Below are positions 48,552 through 56,936 of a stretch of DNA of 64,000 bases, in pieces. Origin of the DNA: VAZQ01 sp963827585 (GTDB lineage Bacteria > Pseudomonadota > Alphaproteobacteria > Rhizobiales > Xanthobacteraceae). Below the pieces are notes generated by a model that worked only from the letters and a program-made list of their open reading frames with translations, made no database searches and was not told the DNA's origin. The first letter of the stretch is position 1. Every line of letters starts with the position of its first letter. The stretch spans positions 233,032-297,031 of the forward strand of contig CAWHCK010000049.1 of the NCBI GenBank assembly GCA_963827585.1, given 5' to 3'. The translations under genes and the position numbers were made by a program.

Positions 48552-48637
48552 GTAGCCCGCGTGGAGCGAAGCGGAATGCGGGACCGACTTGCGGCGCGAC
48601 AAGAATCCCGGATTTCGCTCCGCTCCATCCGGGCTAC
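48552..48637. repeat. GTAGCCCG palindromic intergenic repeat
   Basis: The left arm GTAGCCCGCGTGGAGCGAAG and the right arm TTCGCTCCGCTCCATCCGGG...CTAC are imperfect inverted copies. This is another dispersed Bradyrhizobium-type element, occupying the gap between the SBP56 gene and the membrane-protein gene. Confidence 0.8.
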
Positions 48638-48651
48638 GGGATAGAGCGGAC

Positions 48652-49290
48652 ATGACCGAGATCTGGCCTTGGCTCGCGCTCGCCGGCCTCGGGGCCTTCC
48701 ACGGCCTCAATCCCGGCATGGGGTGGCTGTTTGCCGTTGCGCTCGGCATGCACCGGCACGATGGGCGCATCGTGCGGCTGGCGGTGGGGCCGATCGCGTT
48801 GGGCCATGCCCTGTCGGTCGCCGTCGTCGTGGCCGCGTTCATTTGGGCGGGTTTGCTCATCGACGCGCGCGCGTTGGGCATCGCCTGCGGCATCATCCTG
48901 ATCGGCTGGGCGCTCTATCACTGGCGCTACGGGCATCGCCATCGCGTGCGCTTCGGCATGCAGACGGGACTGGTCGGTCTCGCCGCGTGGTCCTTTCTTA
49001 TGGCGACGGCGCATGGCGCCGGCCTGATGTTGTGGCCGGCGCTGATGCCGCTCTGTCTCGGCGAGGTCTCCGCGCCGGGCCACGCCAGCCCCATGGCGAC
49101 GGCATTGCTGGGCGTCGGCCTGCACACGCTCGCGATGCTGACCGTGACCACGGCGATCGCGGTCACGGTCTACGAGTGGATTGGAGTGGAAATGCTGCGA
49201 CGGACGTGGATCAACGTCGACCTGGTCTGGATGGTGGCGCTGGTCGGCGCCGGCCTGTGGCTGCTCGTCGGCGGGTTCATCGTCATCTAG
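48652..49290 (+). CDS. Multi-pass membrane protein, unknown function
   Basis: 212 residues with about six TM helices. The N-terminal motif GLGAFHGLNPGMGWLFAVALG (His and NPGxGW in the first helix-loop) and LMATAHGAGLMLWPALMPL are conserved-looking His-containing membrane motifs, reminiscent of UreH/RcnA/TauE-like metal or anion permeases, but I cannot assign a family. In the same direction as the SBP56 gene with the palindromic repeat between, so possibly co-transcribed. Confidence 0.72.
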   Translation: MTEIWPWLALAGLGAFHGLNPGMGWLFAVALGMHRHDGRIVRLAVGPIALGHALSVAVVVAAFIWAGLLIDARALGIACGIILIGWALYHWRYGHRHRVRFGMQTGLVGLAAWSFLMATAHGAGLMLWPALMPLCLGEVSAPGHASPMATALLGVGLHTLAMLTVTTAIAVTVYEWIGVEMLRRTWINVDLVWMVALVGAGLWLLVGGFIVI

Positions 49291-49300
49291 CTCTTTTCTG

Positions 49301-49349
49301 GAGCATGATCTTTTCCGAAAACCGGTGCCCACTTTTCGGGATCATGCTC
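49301..49349. repeat. GAGCATGATC palindromic repeat
   Basis: GAGCATGATCTTTTCCGAAA is followed by ACCGGTGCCCACTTTTCGGG and ATCATGCTC: the ends GAGCATGATC/GATCATGCTC and the inner CCGAAAA/TTTTCGG pair. This is a well-known dispersed rhizobial palindrome. It separates two convergent genes and may double as a bidirectional terminator. Confidence 0.85.
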
Positions 49350-49374
49350 TAGCGCACCGCGGCAGCGGTCCGGG

Positions 49375-49740
49375 TCACTGCGGCACCGTCATCAGCTCCA
49401 GCAGGTGACCGTCGGGGTCCTTGAAATAGAATCCCCGGCCGCCGCCCCAATCGTTGAGCTTGCCGTTGTCGTAGGCGTCCGGGTCGCTGCCATATGCCAG
49501 CCCCGCGTCCTTGACGCGATTGAAAATGGCATCGAACTCGTCCTCGCTGACGTGAAAGGCGTAGTGGTGGCTTTCGAACGATCCGTTGTCGTCGAACAGC
49601 AGCGTCGTCTGGTCGTTCACCCGCACCGGTGCGAAGTAGCCGCCGGCCTCGGGTTTCAATCCGAAAATCTTCGCGAAGAAGCGCGCTGCCGCTTTCTTGT
49701 CGCGCGCCGGAACGATGGTGTGGTTCAAGACGATCGTCAT
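49375..49740 (-). CDS. VOC-family (glyoxalase/dioxygenase-like) protein
   Basis: 121 residues with the two beta-alpha-beta-beta-beta modules of the vicinal oxygen chelate fold: LNHTIVPARDKKAAARFFAKIFGL (metal-ligand His at residue 7), SHHYAFHVSEDEFDAIFNRV and GRGFYFKDPDGHLLELMTV (Glu ligand). The reaction (lyase, dioxygenase, isomerase or resistance) cannot be deduced. A single gene convergent with its left neighbour. Confidence 0.87.
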   Translation of the reverse strand: MTIVLNHTIVPARDKKAAARFFAKIFGLKPEAGGYFAPVRVNDQTTLLFDDNGSFESHHYAFHVSEDEFDAIFNRVKDAGLAYGSDPDAYDNGKLNDWGGGRGFYFKDPDGHLLELMTVPQ

Positions 49741-49888
49741 GGCGTTCCTCCTAGGGGCTTGGCGTCGGACATATATGGGCGATGCGGGGGAGATCCCGCG
49801 GGCACGGCAGGCACATTTATTGCAGGGACAGATTTGAGATGGGCGTTCCTTGAACGTCGCAAGCTGCAGTAGGATTTTCTATCGTAAT

Positions 49889-49925
49889 GGCGCACTTTGC
49901 TACAATATTTTTCTCTTTGTGCGCC
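49889..49925. promoter_or_regulatory. Inverted repeat in the cysG leader/promoter
   Basis: A perfect 7-bp inverted repeat, GGCGCAC (49889-49895) and GTGCGCC (49919-49925), flanks a 23-base AT-rich core that contains AATATTTTTCT (49904-49914), a string also found in the cysD control region at 37214. It lies 60-96 bases upstream of the chosen cysG start and is a candidate operator or promoter for the cysG-cysI operon. Confidence 0.5.
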
Positions 49926-49984
49926 ACGATCAGGCTACTATGTGGAAGATATTACTAGTCCCTAACCGCGCGGAGCTGAACGAA

Positions 49985-51403
49985 ATGCGTTTCCTTCCGG
50001 TGTTCGTCGATACCGCCGCTGGGGTCATTGTCCTAGTCGGTTCGGGCGAGCCCGCGCTCGGCAAGTTGCGCCTGCTGCGGGCGGCCGGAGCGCATGTCCG
50101 CTGGTTCTCCTGCGACGCCGACGTGGTCGAAGAGGTGGTGACGCTGCCGGGAGAGGGCCAACTCGATGTCAATCTCGGCGATCCGCTCGAAGCCGATTTG
50201 AGCGACGTCGTGGCCATTGTTTCCGCGGCCGGCGACCCCCTCGACACCCGCGTCGCCGCGCGCGCGCGTCGTCAACGCATTCCGGTCAATGTCGTCGACC
50301 GGCCCGAGCTCTCGACGTTCATCTTTCCCGCCATCGTCGACCGTGGCGACGTGGTGGTCGCGATCAGCACCGGCGGAGCCTCGCCGCTCCTCGCGAGCCG
50401 TCTGCGTGAGCTGATCGAAGCCTTGCTGCCTAGTCGCATCGGCGACCTCGCGCATTTGATCGGTCGCCATCGCAGCCGCTTCGCAGCGATGCCGCGGGGG
50501 CTGTCGCCGCGCCGTTTCTGGCAAAATGTCATCGCAGGTCCCATCGCCGAGGCGGTGCTGGCGGGACGCGGCGCCGAGGCGGAGGCGCGGCTTGCGGCTG
50601 CGATTGATGCGAATGGCGCGCGCCATGGCGGCCACGGCAACAGCGAGACGGTGTTTCTCGTCGGCGCCGGTCCCGGCGATCCCGATCTCTTGACCTTGCG
50701 CGCGCTCCATGCGCTGGCCGACGCCGATGTCGTGTTCTACGACGAGCTGGTGACCGCGGGCGTGCTCGACCGCGCCCGACGCGGCGCCGAGCAGGTTTTC
50801 GTCGGCAAGCGGCGTGGCCAGCCCGGTGTCAGCCAGGACGAGATCAACCGGCGGCTCGTCGAGGCGGCGCGCGCCGGTCGCCGCGTGGTGCAACTCAAGG
50901 GCGGCGATCCATTCGTATTCGGACGCGGCGGCGAGGAGCTGGAATATCTGCGCCAGGCCGGCGTCCCGGTGGTCGTGGTTCCCGGCATCACTGCGGCGCT
51001 CGGCTGCGCCGCCGAATCCGCCCTGCCGCTGACGTTCCGCAACGAAGCCTCCAAGCTCACCTTCGTCACCGCCCACCGCGCCGAGGAAGCTGCGGCGATC
51101 GACTGGTCGGACCTCGCTGATGCGCAGACTACAGTCGTCGTCTATATGGGACTTGCCTCCGCCGCTGCCGTGCGTGACGGCTTGATCGCAGCCGGCCGCG
51201 ATCCTGCAACTGCGGCCGCCGTTCTCGCGCGTGGCACGCGGCCGGATTCGCAAGCGGCCGTGGGACGCCTCGAGCAGTTACCCGCCTTGGCCGCCGAAGT
51301 AGGCGAGGGCCCGGCCATTCTCGTCATCGGCGACGTGGTCGCGCGTTCGGCGCCTTGGCGCGCCGCCGAGCTCGGCGCCTTGATCGCGCGGGAGGCCGCA
51401 TGA
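49985..51403 (+). CDS. cysG: Siroheme synthase CysG
   Basis: 472 residues. The N-terminal CysGB module (residues 1-205; GSGEPALGKLRLLRAAGAHV, VDRPELSTFIFPAIVDRGDVVVAISTGGASP) oxidises precorrin-2 and inserts Fe. The C-terminal CysGA module (about 215-460; VGAGPGDPDLLTLRAL, VGKRRGQPGVSQDEI, LKGGDPFVFGRGGEE, VPGITAALG) is uroporphyrinogen III methyltransferase. It makes siroheme for the sulfite/nitrite reductase encoded downstream. I start at the ATG at 49985 (MRFLPVF); the frame is open to 49850 and ATG 49940 is an alternative. The stop overlaps the DUF2849 gene. Confidence 0.94.
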   Translation: MRFLPVFVDTAAGVIVLVGSGEPALGKLRLLRAAGAHVRWFSCDADVVEEVVTLPGEGQLDVNLGDPLEADLSDVVAIVSAAGDPLDTRVAARARRQRIPVNVVDRPELSTFIFPAIVDRGDVVVAISTGGASPLLASRLRELIEALLPSRIGDLAHLIGRHRSRFAAMPRGLSPRRFWQNVIAGPIAEAVLAGRGAEAEARLAAAIDANGARHGGHGNSETVFLVGAGPGDPDLLTLRALHALADADVVFYDELVTAGVLDRARRGAEQVFVGKRRGQPGVSQDEINRRLVEAARAGRRVVQLKGGDPFVFGRGGEELEYLRQAGVPVVVVPGITAALGCAAESALPLTFRNEASKLTFVTAHRAEEAAAIDWSDLADAQTTVVVYMGLASAAAVRDGLIAAGRDPATAAAVLARGTRPDSQAAVGRLEQLPALAAEVGEGPAILVIGDVVARSAPWRAAELGALIAREAA

Positions 51404-51714
51404 CCTCGCCGCTGCAGCAGAAGGTCAAGGTCACGGGGCCGGTCGTGGTCACCGCCAACCGGCTCGGCGATGGCGCCGTGGTCTATCGCTCCGCCGATGG
51501 GAGCTGGACGACCGAGCTTGCTGCGGCCGCGGTCGTGACGACAACGCCGGCTGCAACCGACTTGCTCACCGCCGCGCTCGCCGACAGGCTCAGCGCGGTC
51601 GATGCCTATATCGCTCCGGTGGAGGTCACCCCGGAACAGCGCGTGCTGCCCGGCAATCTGCGCGAGCGAATCCGCTTGAATGGGCCGACCGTCGCGTTCC
51701 CGGCCGGGAGCTGA
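51400..51714 (+). CDS. DUF2849 domain protein
   Basis: 104 residues, MTSPLQQKVKVTGPVVVTAN, then LGDGAVVYRSADGSWTTEL. The short beta-rich protein occurs almost only between cysG and cysI in alphaproteobacteria, and its biochemical role is unknown. ATGA overlap with cysG and a nine-base gap to cysI point to tight co-translation. Confidence 0.85.
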   Translation: MTSPLQQKVKVTGPVVVTANRLGDGAVVYRSADGSWTTELAAAAVVTTTPAATDLLTAALADRLSAVDAYIAPVEVTPEQRVLPGNLRERIRLNGPTVAFPAGS

Positions 51715-51723
51715 GGACACGCC

Positions 51724-53380
51724 ATGTATCTCTACGACGATTTCGACCGCACGCTTGTCGACGAGCGCGTCCGCGAATTCCGCGACCAGGTGGCGCGCCG
51801 CTTGTCGGGCGAACTGACCGAGGAGGAATTCAAGCCGCTGCGGCTCATGAACGGGGTCTATCTGCAACTCCACGCCTATATGCTGCGGATTGCGATCCCC
51901 TATGGCACGCTCTCGACCGACCAGATGCGCATGCTGGCGCATGTGGCGCGCCGCTACGACCGCAACTACGGCCACTTCACCACTCGCCAGAATATCCAGT
52001 TCAACTGGATCAAGCTCGCGGAACTCCCCGACGCGATGGCCGACCTCGCGCGCGCCGGACTGCATGGCATGCAGACCAGCGGCAATTGCGTCCGCAACAT
52101 CACCACCGACCAGTGGGCGGGGGTTGCGCCCGACGAGATCGAGGATCCGCGGCTGTGGGCCGAGCTGCTGCGCCAGCACCTGACGCTGCATCCGGAATTC
52201 TCCTTCCTGCCGCGAAAGTTCAAGATCGCGCTGACCGCGTCGGCGCACGACCGCGCGGCGGTGCGGGTTCACGATATCGGCCTGCGGATGCACAGAAACG
52301 GAGCCGGCGAGACCGGCTTCGAGGTGATCGTCGGCGGCGGGCTCGGACGCACCCCGTTCATCGGCAAGACCATCAAGCCGTTCCTGCCGAAGCGCGATCT
52401 GCTCAGCTACGTCGAGGCGATCCTGCGCACCTACAATCAGTACGGCCGGCGCGACAATATTTACAAGGCCCGAATCAAGATTTCTCGTCCACGAGCTCGG
52501 CGCCGAAAGATTTGCGCGCGAAGTCGAAGAGGAATGGCAGTCGATCAAGGACGGCGCGCTCGCGCTCGATTCCGCCGTCGTCGCCGAGATCGCGTCGCGA
52601 TTTCGCTATCCGGACTACGAGGCGCTCTCCGACAGTCCGCCCGAGCTGGCGAAAGCGCGCGCGGACAAGCGCTTCCGCGTCTGGCTCGACAATTCGGTCG
52701 CCAACCACAAGGTCCCCGGCTATGCCATCGTGACGCTCTCGCTCAAGCGCGTGGGAGAGCCGCCCGGCGACGCCACCGCCAGGCAAATGGACGCCATCGC
52801 CGATCTCGCCGACCGCTACAGCTTCGGAGAGATCCGCGTCGGACACGAGCAGAATCTGGCCCTGCCGCATGTCGCCCAGCGCGATCTGCCGGCGCTGTGG
52901 CGGGCGCTCGACGAGATCGGCGTCGCCACGCCGAATGTCAATCTGATCTCCGACATCATCGCCTGCCCGGGTCTCGACTATTGCAGCCTCGCCAACGCGC
53001 GCTCGATCCCGGTCGCAGAGGAGATCACGCGCCGGTTCCGCAATCTCGACCTGGCGCATGATCTCGGACGGCTGCACATCAACATTTCCGGCTGCATCAA
53101 CGCCTGCGGCCATCATCACATCGGGCACATCGGCATCCTCGGCGTCGAGAAGAACGGCGAGGAATATTACCAGGTGACCATCGGCGGCCGTGCCGACGAG
53201 AGCGCCGAGCTCGGCAAGATCCTGGGTCCGGCCGTGCCCTACGGCGAGATCGCCGACGTGGTCGAGGACATCGCCGCCGCCTATCTCGAGCTGCGCGAGC
53301 GCCCGGGAGAGCTCTTCATCGACACGGTCAAGCGCGTCGGCGTCGATCCCTTCAAGGAGCGGGTCTATGCCGCTCGTTAA
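51724..53380 (+). pseudogene. cysI: Nitrite/sulfite reductase (CysI-type hemoprotein), one frameshift
   Basis: When restored, about 551 residues of the siroheme/[4Fe-4S] reductase family that performs the six-electron reduction of sulfite to sulfide. Visible are the ferredoxin-like domains (YGHFTTRQNIQFNWIKL), TSGNCVRNIT, and the cluster ligands in CPGLDYCSLAN and NISGCINACGHHHIGHIG. An extra T near 52482 (AAGATTTCTCG, where AAGATTCTCG gives KILVHELG) shifts the frame between residues about 252 and 254. Both halves are otherwise perfect, so sequencing error is plausible. The operon context (cysG, DUF2849, DUF934, APS reductase nearby) favours sulfite over nitrite. Confidence 0.91.
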
Positions 53381-53900
53381 GGCAGGCCGCATCATCGAAG
53401 ATCGTTTCGTGCGCGTGCTCGATGACGCGCCGGTGCCGGAGGGCATTGCGGTCATCCTGCCGGCGGGGCGGCTCATAGCCGACGCGCGCGAGCTCGTCCT
53501 GCGCCAGGCGCCGACCGGCGTCATCTGGCCCAACGACCGCAAGATCGCCGAGCTCGCTCCCTATCTCGACTGGATCGCGCTGGTGGCGCTGGCATTCCCC
53601 ACCTTCCGCGACGGTCGCGCCTACAGTCAGGCGCGGCTGCTGCGCGAGCGCCATGAATTTCGCGGAGAGCTGCGCGCAACCGGTCAGGTATTGCGCGACC
53701 AGCTCATGTTCCTGCAACGCGCCGGCTTCGATGCATTCGAGCTGACCAAGGAGGCCGACGCGGCGGCCTTCGCCGAGGCCGTCCACCGTTACAGCGTGTT
53801 CTATCAGCCGACGGGCGACGGGCGGGCGACGACGCTGCGGGCGCGGCTGTCGCATGGTCCGTCGTCGACGGTTCCCGGCCGGCGGGAGTTTGCCCGGTGA
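53367..53900 (+). CDS. DUF934 family protein
   Basis: 177 residues. The family motifs are PAGRLIADARELVLRQAPTGV, FPTFRDGRAYSQARLLRER, FRGELRATGQVLRDQLMFLQRAGFDAFEL and RYSVFYQP. DUF934 proteins are found directly downstream of cysI in alpha- and betaproteobacteria and are thought to support sulfite reduction; the mechanism is unknown. It overlaps cysI by 14 bases. Confidence 0.92.
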   Translation: MPLVKAGRIIEDRFVRVLDDAPVPEGIAVILPAGRLIADARELVLRQAPTGVIWPNDRKIAELAPYLDWIALVALAFPTFRDGRAYSQARLLRERHEFRGELRATGQVLRDQLMFLQRAGFDAFELTKEADAAAFAEAVHRYSVFYQPTGDGRATTLRARLSHGPSSTVPGRREFAR

Positions 53901-53930
53901 TGCTCACGCGGTCTGTGCTACGCTAGCTCA

Positions 53931-54833
53931 ATGTCGGAACAGGCCGCAGAGCATGTACTGTCCGCGACTGCCGAGCCGCTCGTGCCGCCGGAGTGGCTCA
54001 ATGCGCACCTTGGCGACGGAGACTTGCTGATCCTCGATATTCGCTCGGTGGTCGACGGCGGCGGACGGGAAGCCTATGAAGCCGGGCATATTCCGGGAGC
54101 GCTGCACAGCGACTACGTGAAAGACGGCTGGCGCGCCACCAAGGGAATGGCCTCCGGGCTTCTTCCCGATCACGCCGCGCTGGCCGGCCTGTTCAGCCGC
54201 ATCGGGCTCACGCCGCAGCATCACGCCATCGTCGTCTCGGCCGGGACGACGGTGGGCGATTTCAGCGCGGCCGCCCGCGTCTACTGGACGCTCAAGATCG
54301 CCGGCCACGCGAAGACGTCCATCCTTTCGGGCGGCATGGCGGTCTGGGACCGCGATCCGACGCGGCCGCTGGCCGCCGGGACCGTTCCCGCGCGCCCGCC
54401 GTCACCACCCTATCCGATCCGGCTCGTACCGGAGCTGCGCGCCGATGCGGGCGCGGTCGCAAGCGCGATCGCCGATCAAGCCACGGTCCTGCTCGACAGC
54501 CGCGCAACGAACTTCTTCGAGGGCCGCGCCAAGTCCCCGCAGGCGACGCGGGCAGGGCGGCTTCCGGGCGCAGTCCAACTCGATCACGTGGTGGCGTTTG
54601 ATTCCGCGGCGCAGACGTTGAAGTCGAAGGCGGAGCTCGAGAAAATCTTCGCAGCGATTCCCGCCCAGCCCGTCATCAACTATTGCAACACCGGGCATCA
54701 GGCCGCAACGAACTGGTTCGTCTTGTCGGAGGTGCTCGGGCGCCGCGGGGTATCGCTCTACGACGGCTCCCTGTCGGAATGGACCGAAGAATCCGACCGT
54801 CCAGTGGACGTCGGCCCGGTCGAGCGTTCGTAG
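53931..54833 (+). CDS. Sulfurtransferase with two rhodanese domains (SseA-like)
   Basis: 300 residues with an inactive N-terminal rhodanese domain (about 15-135) and a C-terminal catalytic one (about 155-285) bearing Cys in INYCNTGHQAATNWFVL. Members transfer sulfane sulfur from thiosulfate or 3-mercaptopyruvate; the CNTGHQA loop is closer to the thiosulfate type than to the CGSGVTA of SseA, so substrate is open. It lies 30 bases after the DUF934 gene, in the same direction, consistent with a sulfur operon. Confidence 0.88.
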   Translation: MSEQAAEHVLSATAEPLVPPEWLNAHLGDGDLLILDIRSVVDGGGREAYEAGHIPGALHSDYVKDGWRATKGMASGLLPDHAALAGLFSRIGLTPQHHAIVVSAGTTVGDFSAAARVYWTLKIAGHAKTSILSGGMAVWDRDPTRPLAAGTVPARPPSPPYPIRLVPELRADAGAVASAIADQATVLLDSRATNFFEGRAKSPQATRAGRLPGAVQLDHVVAFDSAAQTLKSKAELEKIFAAIPAQPVINYCNTGHQAATNWFVLSEVLGRRGVSLYDGSLSEWTEESDRPVDVGPVERS

Positions 54834-54836
54834 CGC

Positions 54837-56066
54837 CTATTCCGACAGCCGCAACACCGCATGCAGCAGCACGGCGGCGCCGGCTTCCAGGTGCTCGGGC
54901 GCGGTGTGTTCGCGGACGTTGTGGCTGAGCCCCCCGACGCTCGGCACGAAGATCATGCCGGCCGGGCAGAGCCGCGCCATCATTTGCGCATCGTGGCCGG
55001 CACCGGACGGGAGCCGGCGGCACGGGAGAGCGAGCTCGCGCGCCGTCGTCTCGACGAGCGACACCATCCCGGCCGGAAACGCGACCGGGGTAAAGCGCGC
55101 GAGGCTGCGCGTTGCGACCGCGACCTGCTCCTGCGCGGCAAGGCGATCGAGGAAGGCGGCAAGCTGCTGCTCGGCCTCCTGCAGCCGGTTTTCATCGGTG
55201 TTGCGCAGATCGATCGTCATGACGGCCCGTTCTGCAACCACGTTCACGAGGTTCGGGTAAAGCTCGATCCGTCCGACGGTGCCCTTCTGATGGCCGCCCA
55301 TGTCTTGGGCCAGCCGGCGCACGAACAGCGCGACCTCGGCGGCCGCGCAGGCGGCGTCGCGCCGCAGATGCATCGGCGTCGTGCCGGCATGCGCCGACCG
55401 GCCGGTGATCGATACCTGCGTCCACGAGAGCCCCGTGATACCCTCGACCGCGCCGATGACGAGGCCTTCGTCTTCCAGGATCGGCCCCTGCTCGATGTGC
55501 AATTCCAGATAGGCATGCGGCGTGAGCGCGCCCGGCCTCGCGTCGCCCGCGTAGCCGATACGCCGCAGCTCCTCGCCCACCGCCGCGCCGTCGATGCCGC
55601 GGATGGCGTAGGCGTCGTCGAGCGCGAGGCCGCCGACATAGACCAGGCTGCCCATGGCATAGGGTGGAAAGCGCGAGCCCTCCTCATTGGTGAAGGCGAC
55701 CAGCGCCAGCGGACGGCGCGTCGCGCGGCCGGCGTCGTCGAGCGCCGCGCAGGCTTCGAGGCCGGCCAGCACGCCGTAGAGGCCGTCGTAGCGGCCGCCG
55801 GTCCCGACCGTGTCGATGTGCGAGCCGAACATCACGGCCGGCATGTTTTCGCGCCCGGCGCGCACGCCGATGATGTTGCCGATCGCGTCGATGGTCACGT
55901 CGAGGCCAAGCTCGCGCATCCACCGCACCAGCAGGTCGCGGCCGGCGCGGTCCTCGTCGCTGAGCGCGAGCCGGCAATTGCCGCCGCCGGGCAACGCGCC
56001 GATGCGATTGAATGTATCGAGCCTGCCGAGCAGGCGCTCGCGATCGATCCGAGGCGATGTCGTCAT
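54837..56066 (-). CDS. M20-family Zn-dependent amidohydrolase (allantoate/N-carbamoyl-amino-acid type)
   Basis: 409 residues. Metal ligands and catalytic residues typical of HyuC/AllC are seen: MFGSHIDTVGTGGRYDG, FTNEEGSRFPP, LELHIEQGPILE, GRSAHAGTTPM and, near the end, PSGAGHDAQMMA and VPSVGGLSHNVREHT. It hydrolyses N-carbamoyl or ureido substrates such as carbamoyl-beta-alanine or allantoate; which one is unknown. The start is the ATG at 56066, since the upstream frame has no family similarity. The stop is four bases from the sseA-like stop (convergent). Confidence 0.91.
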   Translation of the reverse strand: MTTSPRIDRERLLGRLDTFNRIGALPGGGNCRLALSDEDRAGRDLLVRWMRELGLDVTIDAIGNIIGVRAGRENMPAVMFGSHIDTVGTGGRYDGLYGVLAGLEACAALDDAGRATRRPLALVAFTNEEGSRFPPYAMGSLVYVGGLALDDAYAIRGIDGAAVGEELRRIGYAGDARPGALTPHAYLELHIEQGPILEDEGLVIGAVEGITGLSWTQVSITGRSAHAGTTPMHLRRDAACAAAEVALFVRRLAQDMGGHQKGTVGRIELYPNLVNVVAERAVMTIDLRNTDENRLQEAEQQLAAFLDRLAAQEQVAVATRSLARFTPVAFPAGMVSLVETTARELALPCRRLPSGAGHDAQMMARLCPAGMIFVPSVGGLSHNVREHTAPEHLEAGAAVLLHAVLRLSE

Positions 56067-56291
56067 CGTGCGCGCTGACGCCCGATCGTGTAGGGCAAAC
56101 TCAGCCGACCGCACCATGGGCAAGGGCGGCACCGCCGGCGAGCGCCGGGCAGAATGCCGGTGCCTGCACGCGCAGGCAACAGAAGAAATGACCGGGCTCA
56201 ACAGCAGGCGCGACAACGACGGAGTCAAAGGCTTCCCGGGCCGCCGGCCCTGGATGGCCTAGCACTGAGGTCGATGCCAATTCGTAGGTTT

Positions 56292-56384
56292 GTAGGATGG
56301 GTAGAGCGAAGCGAAACCCATCACCTTCCGGGCAAGAAAGGCGCTCGCGATTGATGGGTTTCGCTGGCGCTCAACCCATCCTAC
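56292..56384. repeat. GTAGGATGGGTTGAGC palindromic intergenic repeat, copy 2
   Basis: The left arm GTAGGATGGGTAGAGCGAAG (one mismatch to copy 1) and the right arm GGCGCTCAACCCATCCTAC are inverted copies, with internal pairing of GAAACCCATCA and TGATGGGTTTCGC. It is the same element as 17621-17712. Its right arm forms the last codons of the Bug-receptor remnant. Confidence 0.85.
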
Positions 56385-56790
56385 TATCCTCGACCGCAAT
56401 CTTTGCGTTCTTGATGACCGTCCGCCAGCGCTCCGTGTCCGAGCGAATGTGCTCGGCGAATTGCTCGGGTGACCCCGCGATCGGCTCGTAGAAGTTCGGC
56501 GTGAGAAACCGCTGGTGGAAGTCGCGATCGGTAAGCATGCGTTGCACGGCATTGTTGATCTTGGCGACGATTTCCCCGGGCGTGCCGCTTGGAGCAAAAA
56601 GCCCGAACCAGACCACGGCGGTGAAGCCGGGCAGGCTCTCGCCGACGGTCGGCAGGTCCGGGAGCAGGGCCAGACGCTCGCGGCTGCCGACGCCGAGCGG
56701 TCGCAATTGCCCTGTCTTCCACGGCTGCACGATCAGCCCCGTGCTCACGAACATCATCGGAATGTGACCGGCGACCACGGCATCTAGGGC
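56371..56790 (-). pseudogene. Bug-family receptor (TctC-like), C-terminal remnant
   Basis: Only the C-terminal half (about 140 residues) of a TctC-like receptor remains: AVVAGHIPMMFVSTGLIVQPW, GQLRPLGVGSRERLALLPDLPTVGESLPGF, GLFAPSGTPGEIVAKINNAVQ. Family similarity ends abruptly near 56790; the open frame continues to 56892 but encodes unrelated sequence. The missing 5' half and signal peptide should lie to the right, where the integrase and phage-like genes begin at 56937, so the gene appears split by element integration. The stop codon is provided by the palindromic repeat. Confidence 0.82.
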
Positions 56791-56853
56791 GACACATGAT
56801 GCCACTCCCCGCCACTTCCCTCCGGATAACCCGCGAATTTGCTTGATGTTGTG

Positions 56854-56933
56854 CCCTGTGTCGGCGACATTACCCGCCACAGGGTAACACACGCAGACAG
56901 CCGATTTTGTTACCCCCAGGCAGTCGGGGTAAC
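56854..56933. promoter_or_regulatory. Clustered inverted/direct repeats at the island edge, upstream of the integrase
   Basis: CCCTGTG (56854-56860) and CACAGGG (56878-56884) form an inverted repeat. GTTACCC (56909-56915) and GGGTAAC (56927-56933) form another. An additional GGGTAAC (56882-56888) and TTACCC (56870-56875) give four half-sites within 65 bases, ending four bases before the integrase ATG. They fit integrase arm-type or autoregulatory sites, and possibly part of the attachment site. Confidence 0.55.
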
Positions 56934-56936
56934 GGC

